Translations under genes and position numbers: made by a program
Notes under the pieces: generated by a model
The model's database searches: none
What the model saw: only the letters and a program-made list of their open reading frames with translations
Told to the model about the DNA's origin: nothing
Shown here: positions 26,737 through 36,300 of the stretch, piece by piece
Layout: each line of letters starts with the position of its first letter
Numbering within the stretch: the first letter of the stretch is position 1
NCBI RefSeq assembly: GCF_002043005.1
Contig: NZ_CP020331.1
Coordinates: 496,001 to 560,000, forward strand
Reading direction: 5' to 3'
Source of the DNA: Martelella mediterranea DSM 17316
GTDB taxonomy: Bacteria; Pseudomonadota; Alphaproteobacteria; Rhizobiales; Rhizobiaceae
Length of the DNA: 64,000 bases

Positions 26737-26747
26737 GTCTCGCTTAA

Positions 26748-26765
26748 AATTTCATTATTGAAATT
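26748..26765. promoter_or_regulatory. IclR operator candidate
   Basis: AATTTCA (26748-26754) and TGAAATT (26759-26765) form a perfect inverted repeat with a 4-base spacer, 12-24 bases upstream of the iclR start. A further AAATTTCA occurs about 20 bases beyond. IclR proteins commonly bind TGAAATT-like palindromes. Confidence 0.6.
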
Positions 26766-27137
26766 AACAATTATCATAAATAAAATTTCATGCAAGGGGT
26801 GGCGTGCTCAAAACGCTGTTCGCAGAGCAAGGCAAGGCCTGGGCGATGTTGATATTGACGATTGCCCGGCATGAAGCGCCGTCGATCCGGGATATCGTTT
26901 TCAAGCCTACCGGCGGATCGCCGCTGTCATCGCCTCAGACAAGACAGTCTGATCTACCGCGCCGCGAACACGCGGCCGATCGTGTTCAGCAGGATCTGGG
27001 CGGCGAGGCTGATCGCCTTCATCAAAAAATGAATTCGATGCTTTTTGGCACGCCGAAACCGGGCCGGGTCTTGCTTTCGTCAAATTTATATGTAGTATGC
27101 TAACTAATAGCTACCTAACATATAGTGTTCTATCGAC
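26766..27137. other. Intergenic region without supported gene
   Basis: This spacer separates the divergent iclR and marR genes. Its iclR-side end is AT-rich (promoter). Open frames on the plus strand here have no family features. A tiny minus-strand frame at about 26954-27022 would encode MKAISLAAQILLNTIGRVFA plus two residues, but without a ribosome site. The marR side has TATATGTAGTATGCTAACTA and an ATAGCTACCTAACATATAG segment, likely promoter and MarR-operator sequence. Confidence 0.4.
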
Positions 27138-27590
27138 ATGTCCCAGACATCGACCGAGTTGCAGATCGCCTTTATCGAGGCGCTAGGCGTTACCAGCCGC
27201 AAGATGCGCACGCTTTACAATGCGCGGGTTGCGGAACTGGGGTTGACCTTTTCGCGCGCCCGCGTGCTGACGCTGCTTGCGAAAAGCGAGAGTTGCAATC
27301 AGAGCGCGCTTGCCTGCGAACTGGAGCTGGAGAAGCCGACTCTGGTGCGCATGCTCGACAGGATGGCGGAGCTCGACCTGATCGAGCGGGTGCCCGACCC
27401 GGATGACCGCAGGGTCAACCTGGTGCGCCTGCGCCCGCACGGAAAGGCGATGGCGGAAAGGCTTCTTGCCGAACGCGCCGGTTTTATCGGCACCTTCTTC
27501 GTTCCGGAAGACGAAGAGGCGCTGAAGGAGGCGACCAGCCTGCTGCACGCGATCGTCGACCGTATCGAGCGGATGGAGCGCGAACCATGA
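27138..27590 (+). CDS. MarR-family transcriptional regulator of an efflux operon
   Basis: A 150-residue winged-helix protein with the MarR core: LTFSRARVLTLLAKSES, QSALACELELEKPTLVRMLD and the wing VPDPDDRRVNLVRL. It likely represses the efflux operon that starts 4 bases before its own stop (ATGA overlap) until an inhibitory compound binds. The ATG follows an AT-rich promoter-like stretch. Confidence 0.92.
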   Translation: MSQTSTELQIAFIEALGVTSRKMRTLYNARVAELGLTFSRARVLTLLAKSESCNQSALACELELEKPTLVRMLDRMAELDLIERVPDPDDRRVNLVRLRPHGKAMAERLLAERAGFIGTFFVPEDEEALKEATSLLHAIVDRIERMEREP

Positions 27591-29275
27591 GCGCCGTCCA
27601 GAGCGCCGAACTGAGCGACGAGCCGGAAGAGAAAGCCGCCGAAACGCCGGACGAACAACCGGCTGCGCCGCCGCCGCTCTATCCGGGCGCGCCGCCGGCG
27701 CAGCCGCCAAAGCCGCTGCCGCAATTGCTGCTCTACATGTTCGCCGCAACCGTCGTCGGCCTGACCCAGGCCCTTGGCATGTCATTCATCACCGTGTCGA
27801 TCCAGCAGATCGCCGGCCCGCTGAAAGCCACGACGGCAGAGGCGACATGGCTGCTTGCCGCCTATCTTGTTCCCAATGCCAGCCTGACGCTGATGCTGTT
27901 CAAGATGCGCCAGCAATTCGGGATTCGCCGCTTCGCCGAATATTCGATCGTTCTCTATGTGCTGATCAGTCTCTGCCATCTGTGGACCGACAGCTATCAG
28001 TCCGCGATCATCGTGCGTTTCTTTGCCGGCGTCGCCGCCGCGCCGATGTCGTCGATCGCGATCCTCTACATGCTCGAGGGCCTGCCGCGCGAGAAGAAGT
28101 TCTCGATCGGCATCTGCGCCGCGATGACGGTGATTTCGCTCGGCACGCCGCTTGCCGGGCTGATGGCGCCGGTGCTTCTGGACCACGGCGGCTGGCAGCG
28201 GCTTTATATCTGCGAGATCGGCCTCGCCCTGATTTCGCTCGCCCTGATCTACAAGCTGCCGCTGGTGTCGGGCGAACGGGTCAAGGTGATCAGCCGCAAC
28301 GACCTGATCGCCTTCGGCTTCCTGTTCGTCGGCATGGGCGCGCTCACCGTCGCGCTGACGGTCGGGAGGATCTACTGGTGGACGGAAAAGCCGTGGATCG
28401 GCTGGCTGATGATCCTCGGCGTCGCCTGCCTGACGATCATGGTGCTGATGGAGACGCACCGGGAGAACCCTCTGCTCGACATCAGATGGATCACCTCCGC
28501 CGAGATCATCCATTTCACCGGCGCGCTCTTGATCTTCCGCATCATCCTCTCGGAGCAGTCGAGCGGTGCGCGGGCGTTTTTCATGATGCTCGGGCTCGGC
28601 AATGAGCAGTTGCGCGGGCTCTATATCGTCATCCTGCTGGCAACGATCGCGGCCGGCGCCGCCTGCGCCATGCTGCTGAAGCCCGGACGGGTTGCCGCCA
28701 TGCATGGCTTCGCGCTGGTGCTGCTGATTATCGGGACCTGGCTCGACAGCCATTCCACCAGCCTTACCCGTCCCTCGCAGATGTATCTGAGCCAGACCCT
28801 GATCGCCTTTGCGGCGGGCCTCTACCTGCCGCCCGCCATGCTGGTCGGCATCATGGCGGCGCTGAAACGCGGACCCAATTATCTCCTGAGCTTCATCATC
28901 GTGTTTCTCACCACCCAGCGCATCGGGGGGATCCTCGGCTCTGCCCTGTTCGGAAGCTTCGTCACATGGCGCGAGCAGGTCCATTCCGCAGCACTTGCGC
29001 AGGATCTCGCCGCCGGCGATCCGCTCGTCAGCCAGCGCATCGCCCAACTTGCCGGGGCCTATGGTTCGACCATAAGCGACACGGTGGTGCGAAAGGCCGA
29101 AGGCGCGGTCCAGTTTGCGAGCCAGGTGCGCCAGCAGGCCTATGTGCTTGCCTATAACGACGCCTTCCGTTTCCTCTGCCTTCTGGCCTGCGTCGCCCTT
29201 GTCGTTCTCATCGTCGATGTCGCCTTCGAGACATGGGAACACAAGCGCGCCGCCGCCGAAGGCCTCCCCGCCTGA
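27587..29275 (+). CDS. DHA2-type MFS multidrug exporter, EmrB-like
   Basis: A 562-residue transporter with about 14 helices. A proline-rich cytosolic N-terminus (PAAPPPLYPGAPPAQPPKP) precedes the first helix, which is unusual for EmrB. Motifs of the DHA2 family are weak: TAEATWLLAAYLVPNA matches the helix-1/2 region, and VISLGTPLAGLMAPVLLDHG the motif-C-like helix 5. It works with the membrane-fusion protein encoded next to expel hydrophobic compounds. No outer-membrane TolC gene is in the window. Confidence 0.85.
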   Translation: MSAVQSAELSDEPEEKAAETPDEQPAAPPPLYPGAPPAQPPKPLPQLLLYMFAATVVGLTQALGMSFITVSIQQIAGPLKATTAEATWLLAAYLVPNASLTLMLFKMRQQFGIRRFAEYSIVLYVLISLCHLWTDSYQSAIIVRFFAGVAAAPMSSIAILYMLEGLPREKKFSIGICAAMTVISLGTPLAGLMAPVLLDHGGWQRLYICEIGLALISLALIYKLPLVSGERVKVISRNDLIAFGFLFVGMGALTVALTVGRIYWWTEKPWIGWLMILGVACLTIMVLMETHRENPLLDIRWITSAEIIHFTGALLIFRIILSEQSSGARAFFMMLGLGNEQLRGLYIVILLATIAAGAACAMLLKPGRVAAMHGFALVLLIIGTWLDSHSTSLTRPSQMYLSQTLIAFAAGLYLPPAMLVGIMAALKRGPNYLLSFIIVFLTTQRIGGILGSALFGSFVTWREQVHSAALAQDLAAGDPLVSQRIAQLAGAYGSTISDTVVRKAEGAVQFASQVRQQAYVLAYNDAFRFLCLLACVALVVLIVDVAFETWEHKRAAAEGLPA

Positions 29276-29296
29276 CAACCAAAAAGACATTTCAAG

Positions 29297-30337
29297 ATGA
29301 CACGCATTATCCGCTCATTCGCCACCTATCTGACGCTCGCCATCGGTATAGCCGGGATCGTCGCCCTGTTGTTTGCCTGGAACCTGCCGCCCTTCGGTGG
29401 CGCCGTGGAGCGCACCGACGACGCCTATGTCCAGGGCAAGGTCACGCTGCTTTCGCCGCAGCTCTCCGCCCTTGTGGCCGAAGTCCCCGTGACCGATTTC
29501 CAGACGGTCAGGAAGGGCGATCTCCTGGTCCGTCTCGACGACCGCATCTATAGCCAGCAGCTTGCTCAGGCCGAGGCCAGCCTGCGCTCGGCCGAAGCCG
29601 CGCTCGATAGCAACGCGCAGGCGCAAAAGACCGCGAAGGCCAATATCAGCTCGGCCGAAGCCGGCGTAGAAAGCGCCAAGGCAAGCCTTGAAAACGCAAA
29701 GTCGCAATGGGACCGCATGGAGCGCCTGAGCGCCAAGGAGCTTTCCACCGGCAGCGACATGGACAAGGCGCGGGCAACGCTCGATCAGGCGAAAGCCGCT
29801 GTCGCGCAGGCCAATGCCAAGGTTGCGGTCGCCAGGGAAGCGCTGCAGACCACGATCGTAAATCGCCGGGCCCTCGAAGCCAGCGTGGCCGCGGCCGAGG
29901 CTGCGCGCTCGCTTGCCGAAATCAACCTGGAAAACACGAAGATCACGGCGCCGCGCGACGGCACGCTCGGCCAGGTCAAGGCGCGCGAGGGGCAGTATGT
30001 TACCGCCGGCGCCCAGCTCGTGGCGCTGGTGCCAGACAGCCGCTGGGTGATCGCGAATTACAAGGAAACCCAGCTCAAGGGATTGAAGCCGGGCCAGAAG
30101 GTCACCTTCACCGTCGATGCCCTGAACGGCGAGGCCTTCACCGGCCATATCGAGAGCTTCTCTCCGGCCTCAGGCTCGCAGTTCTCGGTGATCACGCCGG
30201 ACAATGCCACCGGCAATTTCACCAAGGTCGCCCAGCGCGTCCCCGTCAGGATCGAAATTGATCCGGGCCAGACCGATGCCGACAAGCTCGCCCCCGGCCT
30301 TTCGGTCATCGCCCGCGTCGACACCAGCCAGAGCTGA
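29297..30337 (+). CDS. HlyD/EmrA-family membrane-fusion protein
   Basis: A 346-residue periplasmic adaptor with one N-terminal anchor (LTLAIGIAGIVALLFAWNLP), a biotinyl-lipoyl half domain (DDAYVQGKVTLLSPQLSALV), a long alpha-hairpin rich in Ala (residues 85-205) and the second lipoyl half with ITAPRDGTLGQVKAREGQYV. It ends with the beta-barrel. It bridges the MFS pump to an outer-membrane channel. It follows the exporter gene by 21 bases. Confidence 0.9.
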   Translation: MTRIIRSFATYLTLAIGIAGIVALLFAWNLPPFGGAVERTDDAYVQGKVTLLSPQLSALVAEVPVTDFQTVRKGDLLVRLDDRIYSQQLAQAEASLRSAEAALDSNAQAQKTAKANISSAEAGVESAKASLENAKSQWDRMERLSAKELSTGSDMDKARATLDQAKAAVAQANAKVAVAREALQTTIVNRRALEASVAAAEAARSLAEINLENTKITAPRDGTLGQVKAREGQYVTAGAQLVALVPDSRWVIANYKETQLKGLKPGQKVTFTVDALNGEAFTGHIESFSPASGSQFSVITPDNATGNFTKVAQRVPVRIEIDPGQTDADKLAPGLSVIARVDTSQS

Positions 30338-30347
30338 TCGCATTTTT

Positions 30348-30373
30348 GAGGCGCCCCTTTGCCGGGGCGCCTC
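30348..30373. terminator. Perfect 10-bp stem between convergent genes
   Basis: GAGGCGCCCC (30348-30357) pairs with GGGGCGCCTC (30364-30373) over a 6-base loop. It is placed between the convergent efflux operon and the large autotransporter. Five T lie before the stem on the plus strand rather than after it, so it lacks a standard U-tract in both directions; the stem itself is strong. Confidence 0.6.
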
Positions 30374-30378
30374 GAGCT

Positions 30379-33300
30379 TCAGAAATCGTAGGAGAACCGG
30401 AGCATTCCGGAATTGCTGGAGGTGTTCTCCGAGAACGCCCCGTCATATTCGGCGCGCAGATGCATGCCGTTGTTGAGATTGGTCAGCTCCGCGCCGAGGC
30501 TCACCCGACCGAACACATCGTCCATCGGCAGGGTGATATCGAAGGTTCCAGCACCTGCCGGGGCTGCGGTGAAGCGGGCCTTGGTGTTCCAGTCGTCAGC
30601 CGACGAGACGGTCACGCCGGCCCGCGCATAACCGCGAAGCTGGTAGGTTTCCGAGAGAGCGAAGCGCGAGCCGACCTCGAACGAGGGCGAGGCCATGATC
30701 GCCCACTGGTCGCTGTCTTCCACCGTCTGGTTGAAGACGCCGGCTCCGGTTTCGGTGTAACCGCCGGCATTGGCGTAGATCAGGTCGATATCGACATAGG
30801 GCTTGGCGTAGAAGCTGTCCTGCGCGAAGGTGTAGGCCATCCTCCCGCGGGCGGCGAAGGTGGTCACGTCGCTGGAGCTGGTCGCCAGGCCGCCTGTCGA
30901 ACCGAGGATCGACTGGCGGCTGTTGTCGAACGAGCCGTAGCTGCCCGAAACCGCGCCGGCAAAAAGCCATGGCCCGGGATTGTATTTCAGGCTTGCGCCG
31001 ACCGCGAAGGTGTCGCCGTTGACCGAGGTGCGGCCGTCCGCGCCGTTGATGTCGCTATTCTCATAAGCCGCCGTCAGCCCCATGAACAGATCATCGGCAA
31101 TGGCGAACTGCCCGCCAAGGGCGTAGCTGTAGGTGGTGTCATCATAACCGCTGACGCCATCGATCGTGCCCTGGTTAAAGCGCTGGCCGCCGAACTGGGC
31201 CCAGACGCATTCCGTCTGCACGATCATCGCCGTCGGGCCGTCGAAGACCGGGCAGCTCATCAGCCGGTCGAGACGCTGCGCGGCCATCGTCGCGGACTGC
31301 GCCGCAGGTACGGCGGCCATCGGCGAGTGGATCGCGTCGATCGCATTGGCAAGTCCGCTGCCGCCGGCCCTGGCGAGTTCGGCAAAACCTGTGCCGAACC
31401 CTTCGCCGCCCGTGTCCCAGACCCGCTGGAAATAGTCGGCGATGCGGGCGCGATTGCCGGTCAGGCCGAAGCGCGAACCGTCGAAGTCGGCATCGACCGA
31501 CAAGGCCAGCGACGAGCCTTCCTCCAGAACCCTGTAGGTGAAGATGTCATGCAGCTTGCCGGTCAGCGTGCCGGTGCGCGCGCCATCCACCGTGAGGAAG
31601 GGGAGCTTGCGGGGCAGCAGCGAGATCGGCGCGACGTCGAGCGTGCCCGAAAGAGTCGCGTCCTGTTGCAGGATGAGCTGGTCGATCCGGTTGTTCTCGA
31701 AATCGGCATCGACGACCAGCGTTCCGCTGTCCACCTGCCGGAAATTGCCGGTCACGCGGGTCTCGCCGATGCCATTCTCGTCGCCGACGAACAGCTGGCC
31801 GTGGTTGACCACATTGGCCTGCAGCGTCCGCGCGCCCCGGCTGACGCCGAAATTGTTGAACGCGCCGGCATTGTAGGGCACCGCGATGAACGCGGTCGTC
31901 GCCAGGCTCTGGGTCGCAAGGTCGTATTCATAGCCCGCGCCCGAACCGTTGCCGTCGGCGTTTTCGAGCAGGACATCGCCAGCGACAACGCCGTAATTGT
32001 AGATGTCCAGCCTGCTGCCGTCCGCCGATGACCTGTCGCCGACGAAGCGGACCGCCGTGCCGGAATAGGCGCTGACCATGGCGCCATTATCGACGAGCAG
32101 CACATTGTCGCGCCCGCCGCTGACGAAGACGCCCGCGCCCTGGTTTGTGCCGCCGCCGACATTGCCGCCGACCTCGATGCTGATCGTTCCGAGATCGGAC
32201 GCATCGGTACTGGCAGCGCCCTGGCTCTGCGCGAAAATGCCGATGCCGTTCGAGCCGATCGCGTTGACCTCGCCGCTCTGGACGACGTTGACGTCGCCGC
32301 CGTGACCATCGCCGAACAGGCTGGTCGAGCCGGCGAACGCGCCGGAACTGTCGCCGCCAAATCCGCCGCCGCCGCCGATCGACTGCGCGACGATGCCGTA
32401 GGCGTCGACGCCCGAGACTTGGATCGTGCCGTCGAACTCTACGCCGACATCGCCGCCGTCGCCGCTGCCGTTGATGCTGTCGAACTTGCGGTCGAGCGAG
32501 AGCGTCGACGTCGTCGCATCGCCGGCAATGCCGCCGCCGCCGCCGACCGACTGGGCGAAGAGGCCGTGCGCGCCGCTGCCATGGGTTTCGATAGAACTGC
32601 CATTGCCCGCGATCACGGTGACATCGCCGCCGTCGCCGCCGGAACCGCCGCGGCCGCCGACGCCGAGCGACAGGATGACATCGGACGCGCCGACCGCGCC
32701 TATGCCGCCGCCGCCGCCCACCGACTGGGCGAGCACGCCAAAGGCGCGGCTGCCATTGGTGGTGATGTTGAGGCCGGACTGGATGTTGACATCGCCGCCA
32801 TGGGCGCTTCTTCCGCCATTGCCGCCGACCTGAATTTGCAGCGTCGCGTCGCGCAGGCGGTAGGAATCTTGTCCGCTGCCGATCGCCCCAAGCCCGCCGC
32901 CGCCGCCGACCGACTGGGCCACCAGGCCCATTGCGTCATTGCCATCGGTCGCGATATTGGCGGTGCCACCCTTCACGGTGACGGTGTCGCCATCCGAGCC
33001 TTCACCGCCATCGCCGCCGAAATTGGCGCCGAGCACCATCGCGCCGAAAGGATTGTCGGTCGCATCGCCGCCAACGCCGCCGCCGCCGCCGATCGATTGC
33101 AGCAGCACGCCATGCGCCATCACGCCGTTGGTCACGATCGCATTGGCGTTTTCGAAGGTCGCCGTCACCTTGCCGCCGTCGCCGCCGTCGCCGCCCGTGC
33201 CGCCGAGCAGGAGGTTGGCCTCGCCGGTCACCCGGCCGCCGGGGATGGTTGCCGCCCCGCCGAGGCCGCCGCCGCCGCCGATCGACTGGGCCATGATGCC

Positions 33301-36300
33301 GATCGCATGATCGCCCTTCGTGCCGATGGAGCCGCCGAAGGTGACGTCGACCGCCTTGCCGACGCCGCCCGTGCCGCCCGCGCCGCCGATGCCGACATTG
33401 CCCTGATAGGTCTGGTAGAGCAGCGAGAGGTAGGAGCCCGCCGCGACATCATTGCCGGCGACCGAGCCGCCGATACCGCCGCCGCCCCCGATCGACTGCG
33501 CCGCGATGCCGATGGAGCCGACACCGGTCGTGGTGATGGTGCCGTAGTCGGAGATCGTTACGTCGGAGCCGTCGCCGCCCACGCCGCCCTGCAGGCCAAG
33601 CGTCATCGACAGCGAGCCGGTCACCGTCATCGGCGTGCCCGTAACGCCGACCTTGCCGGAAATGCCGAAGGCGCTGCCCTGCGAGGTGCCGCCGCCGCCG
33701 CCGATCGACTGCGCCACGATGCCGTGGGAATTGTCGCCCGTGGTCTGAACGCCGGCGCCATTGGCAAGCGTGACCGTGACATAGTCGCCGTTGCCGCCCG
33801 CGCCGCCATCGCCGCCAAGCTGTTTCTTGCCGGTGAAGCCGACAAACCCGAACGAGGCGGAGGCACCTGTCGATGCCCGCCCGGCATTGCCGCCGCCGCC
33901 GCCGATCGATTGCGCCACGATGCCATCGGCATTGTTGCCGCTGGTTACGACCGAGGCCGTGTCGTTGAGCGCCACGGTAACGGTGTCGCCATTGCCGCCG
34001 GCTCCGCCCGTACTGCCGAGCGTCTCGCCGAAGGATGCGGAGAACACGCCGGCGCCGAGGCCGCTGGTCATGGCATAGGTCCATGAATTGCCGCCCGTGC
34101 CGCCGCCACCGCCAACCGACTGTGCGAGAATGCCGTGCGAGCCGTCGCCGGCGGTCACCACGCCGGTCGTGCCGTTGAGGCCGACATCGACATCGCCGCC
34201 CTTGCCGGCCGCGCCGCCATCGCCGCCCGCCGAGAGGGTAAAGCTCATCGATACCGGGACCTCGACCGGGATCACCTGGGCGATCGCGGCCGACATGGCG
34301 CGCCCGCCAATGCCGCCGCCGCCGCCGATGGACTGGGCGAGGATGCCGATCGAATCCGACGTGTCGTCGCCCGCCGTGCCGGTGGAGATAATGCTGTCGG
34401 TGAGGTCGACATTGACCCGGCCGCCATCGCCGCCCTGGCCGCCCGTGCCGCCAAGCGAGAAGGTCGAGGCGAACACCAGCGATTCATTCGCGCCGTAAGC
34501 CGCGCCGCCAATGCCGCCGCCACCGCCGATCGATTGCGCCACGATACCGTTGGAATTGGAACCGAGCGTCGATGCCTGCAGGCTATCGAAGGCGACGTCG
34601 ACCCTGCCGCCGGTGCTGCCATCGCCGGCGTCGCCGCCCACCGTAAGCTGTGCGACCGTCAGCACCGCTTCGCTGACCGCATTGCCGCCCGTGCCTCCGC
34701 CGCCGCCGATCGACTGCGCGAGAATGGCCGAGGCATTATCGCCGGCGGTGGCGACGGCCGGCGCGCCGCTATAGGCGCCGGTGGCGAGATTGCGGTTGCC
34801 GACGGAGACGGGGCCGCCATCGCCGCCGATCCCGCCGCTGCCGCCGATGCCGACGCCGACAAGCACGCCGAAATCAAGCACGTCGCCGCCATCCCCGCCG
34901 CCGCCGCCGATCGACTGGGCGGATAGGCCATAGGAGAAATCGCCGCCGGTATAGATCGAACTGTCTTCCAGGAAGGCTTGAACCGCGCCGGCATCGCCGC
35001 CTTCGCCGCCATCGCCGCCGACGGAAAGCAGGCCGAAACCGCCAGCGCCCGCGCCGCCGCCGCCGCCGATCGACTGCGCCAGAATGCCGGTCGAGGCGTT
35101 GCGCGAGGTCTGCACGGAACCGCGATTGTAAACCTGGACGAGGCCGCCGGCCCCGCCGCCGCCGCCGCTGCCGCCGACAATCAGCTTGCCGCCGCCAAGC
35201 GTGCCGGCTGCACCCCCGCCGCCGCTGATCGATTGGGCGATGATGCCGCGCGAACCATAGCCGAAGGTCGCGATGATGCCGGTATTGGTGACGGAGACAT
35301 GGCCGCCATCGCCGCCAAGGCCGCCATCGCCGCCAAGGCTGATGATCGAGGCGACCGGCAGGTCGCCCGCGCCGCCACTGCCGGCGATCGACTGGACCAG
35401 CATGCCGGGCGCCAGATTGCCGCTGGTGTAGATCAGGCCGGCATTGGACGCGGTGATCGCGCCGCCATCGCCGCCCTGTCCGCCGGCGCCGCCGGCCCCG
35501 AGCACGGTGACGAAATCGCCGCCGGTGCCTCCGCCGCCGCCGATCGACTGCAGGGCAATGGCCGCGGAATAATCGCCGAAGGTCTCGGTCTGCGTGCCGC
35601 TGTCGGTCGCAAAGGTGATGCGCCCGCCATCGCCGCCAACGCCGCCGCCGCCGGTCTGGCCGACGAGGGCTGTATTGTCGCCGCCATCGCCGCCGGTCCC
35701 GCCGATCGACTGGGCGAGGAAAGCATAGGCAGACGTGCCGGACGTGGTGATCGAGGCGGTGTCGTAGATGCCGACGGAAAGCGCGCCGCCATTGCCGCCA
35801 TCGCCGCCGGAACTGTCGCGTTCGCCGTCCTCGCCATCGCCGCCATCGCCACCCTTGCTGCGCATCACGACGCCCGAAATCGCCTCGCCCTGGGTGGTGA
35901 TGTTGGCGCTGCCATGCAGTTCGACCTTGCTGAGGCCGGCGACATCGCCGCTGGTGTCGCCGGCATTGCCGCCGTCTCCGCCCTTGTTGCTGCCGGGCGC
36001 CTCGCCGCCATCGCCGCCCTGGCTGATGGCCACCACCGCGCCGGAAAGCCCGTCGACATGGTTGTCGGAAACGATATGGATGTCGTTATTGACGTAGACC
36101 TCGACCTGGTAGCCGGCCTCGCCCTTTCCGCCCTTGTCGCTGTTGTCTTCGGAATCCCGGCCATCGCCGCCCTTGCTCAGCGCATAGATGCCGCGCACGC
36201 CGTCATCGGAGCCGTTGTGGTCGTTCCAGTAGATGTCGATCGTGCCATTGTTGGTGACGGAGATATTGCCGCCCGTGCCGCCATTGCCATTGTCATGGCC

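Noticed and set aside
26804..27103. 99-codon plus-strand frame between iclR and marR
   Set aside because: No family, odd composition and no ribosome site; probably chance.
27782..29290. 502-codon minus-strand frame over the EmrB-like gene
   Set aside because: His/Asp/Arg-rich with no domain, opposite a clear transporter.
30346..32031. Long plus-strand open frame opposite the autotransporter
   Set aside because: It mirrors the GC-rich autotransporter barrel and shows no domain; long antisense frames are expected in such DNA.
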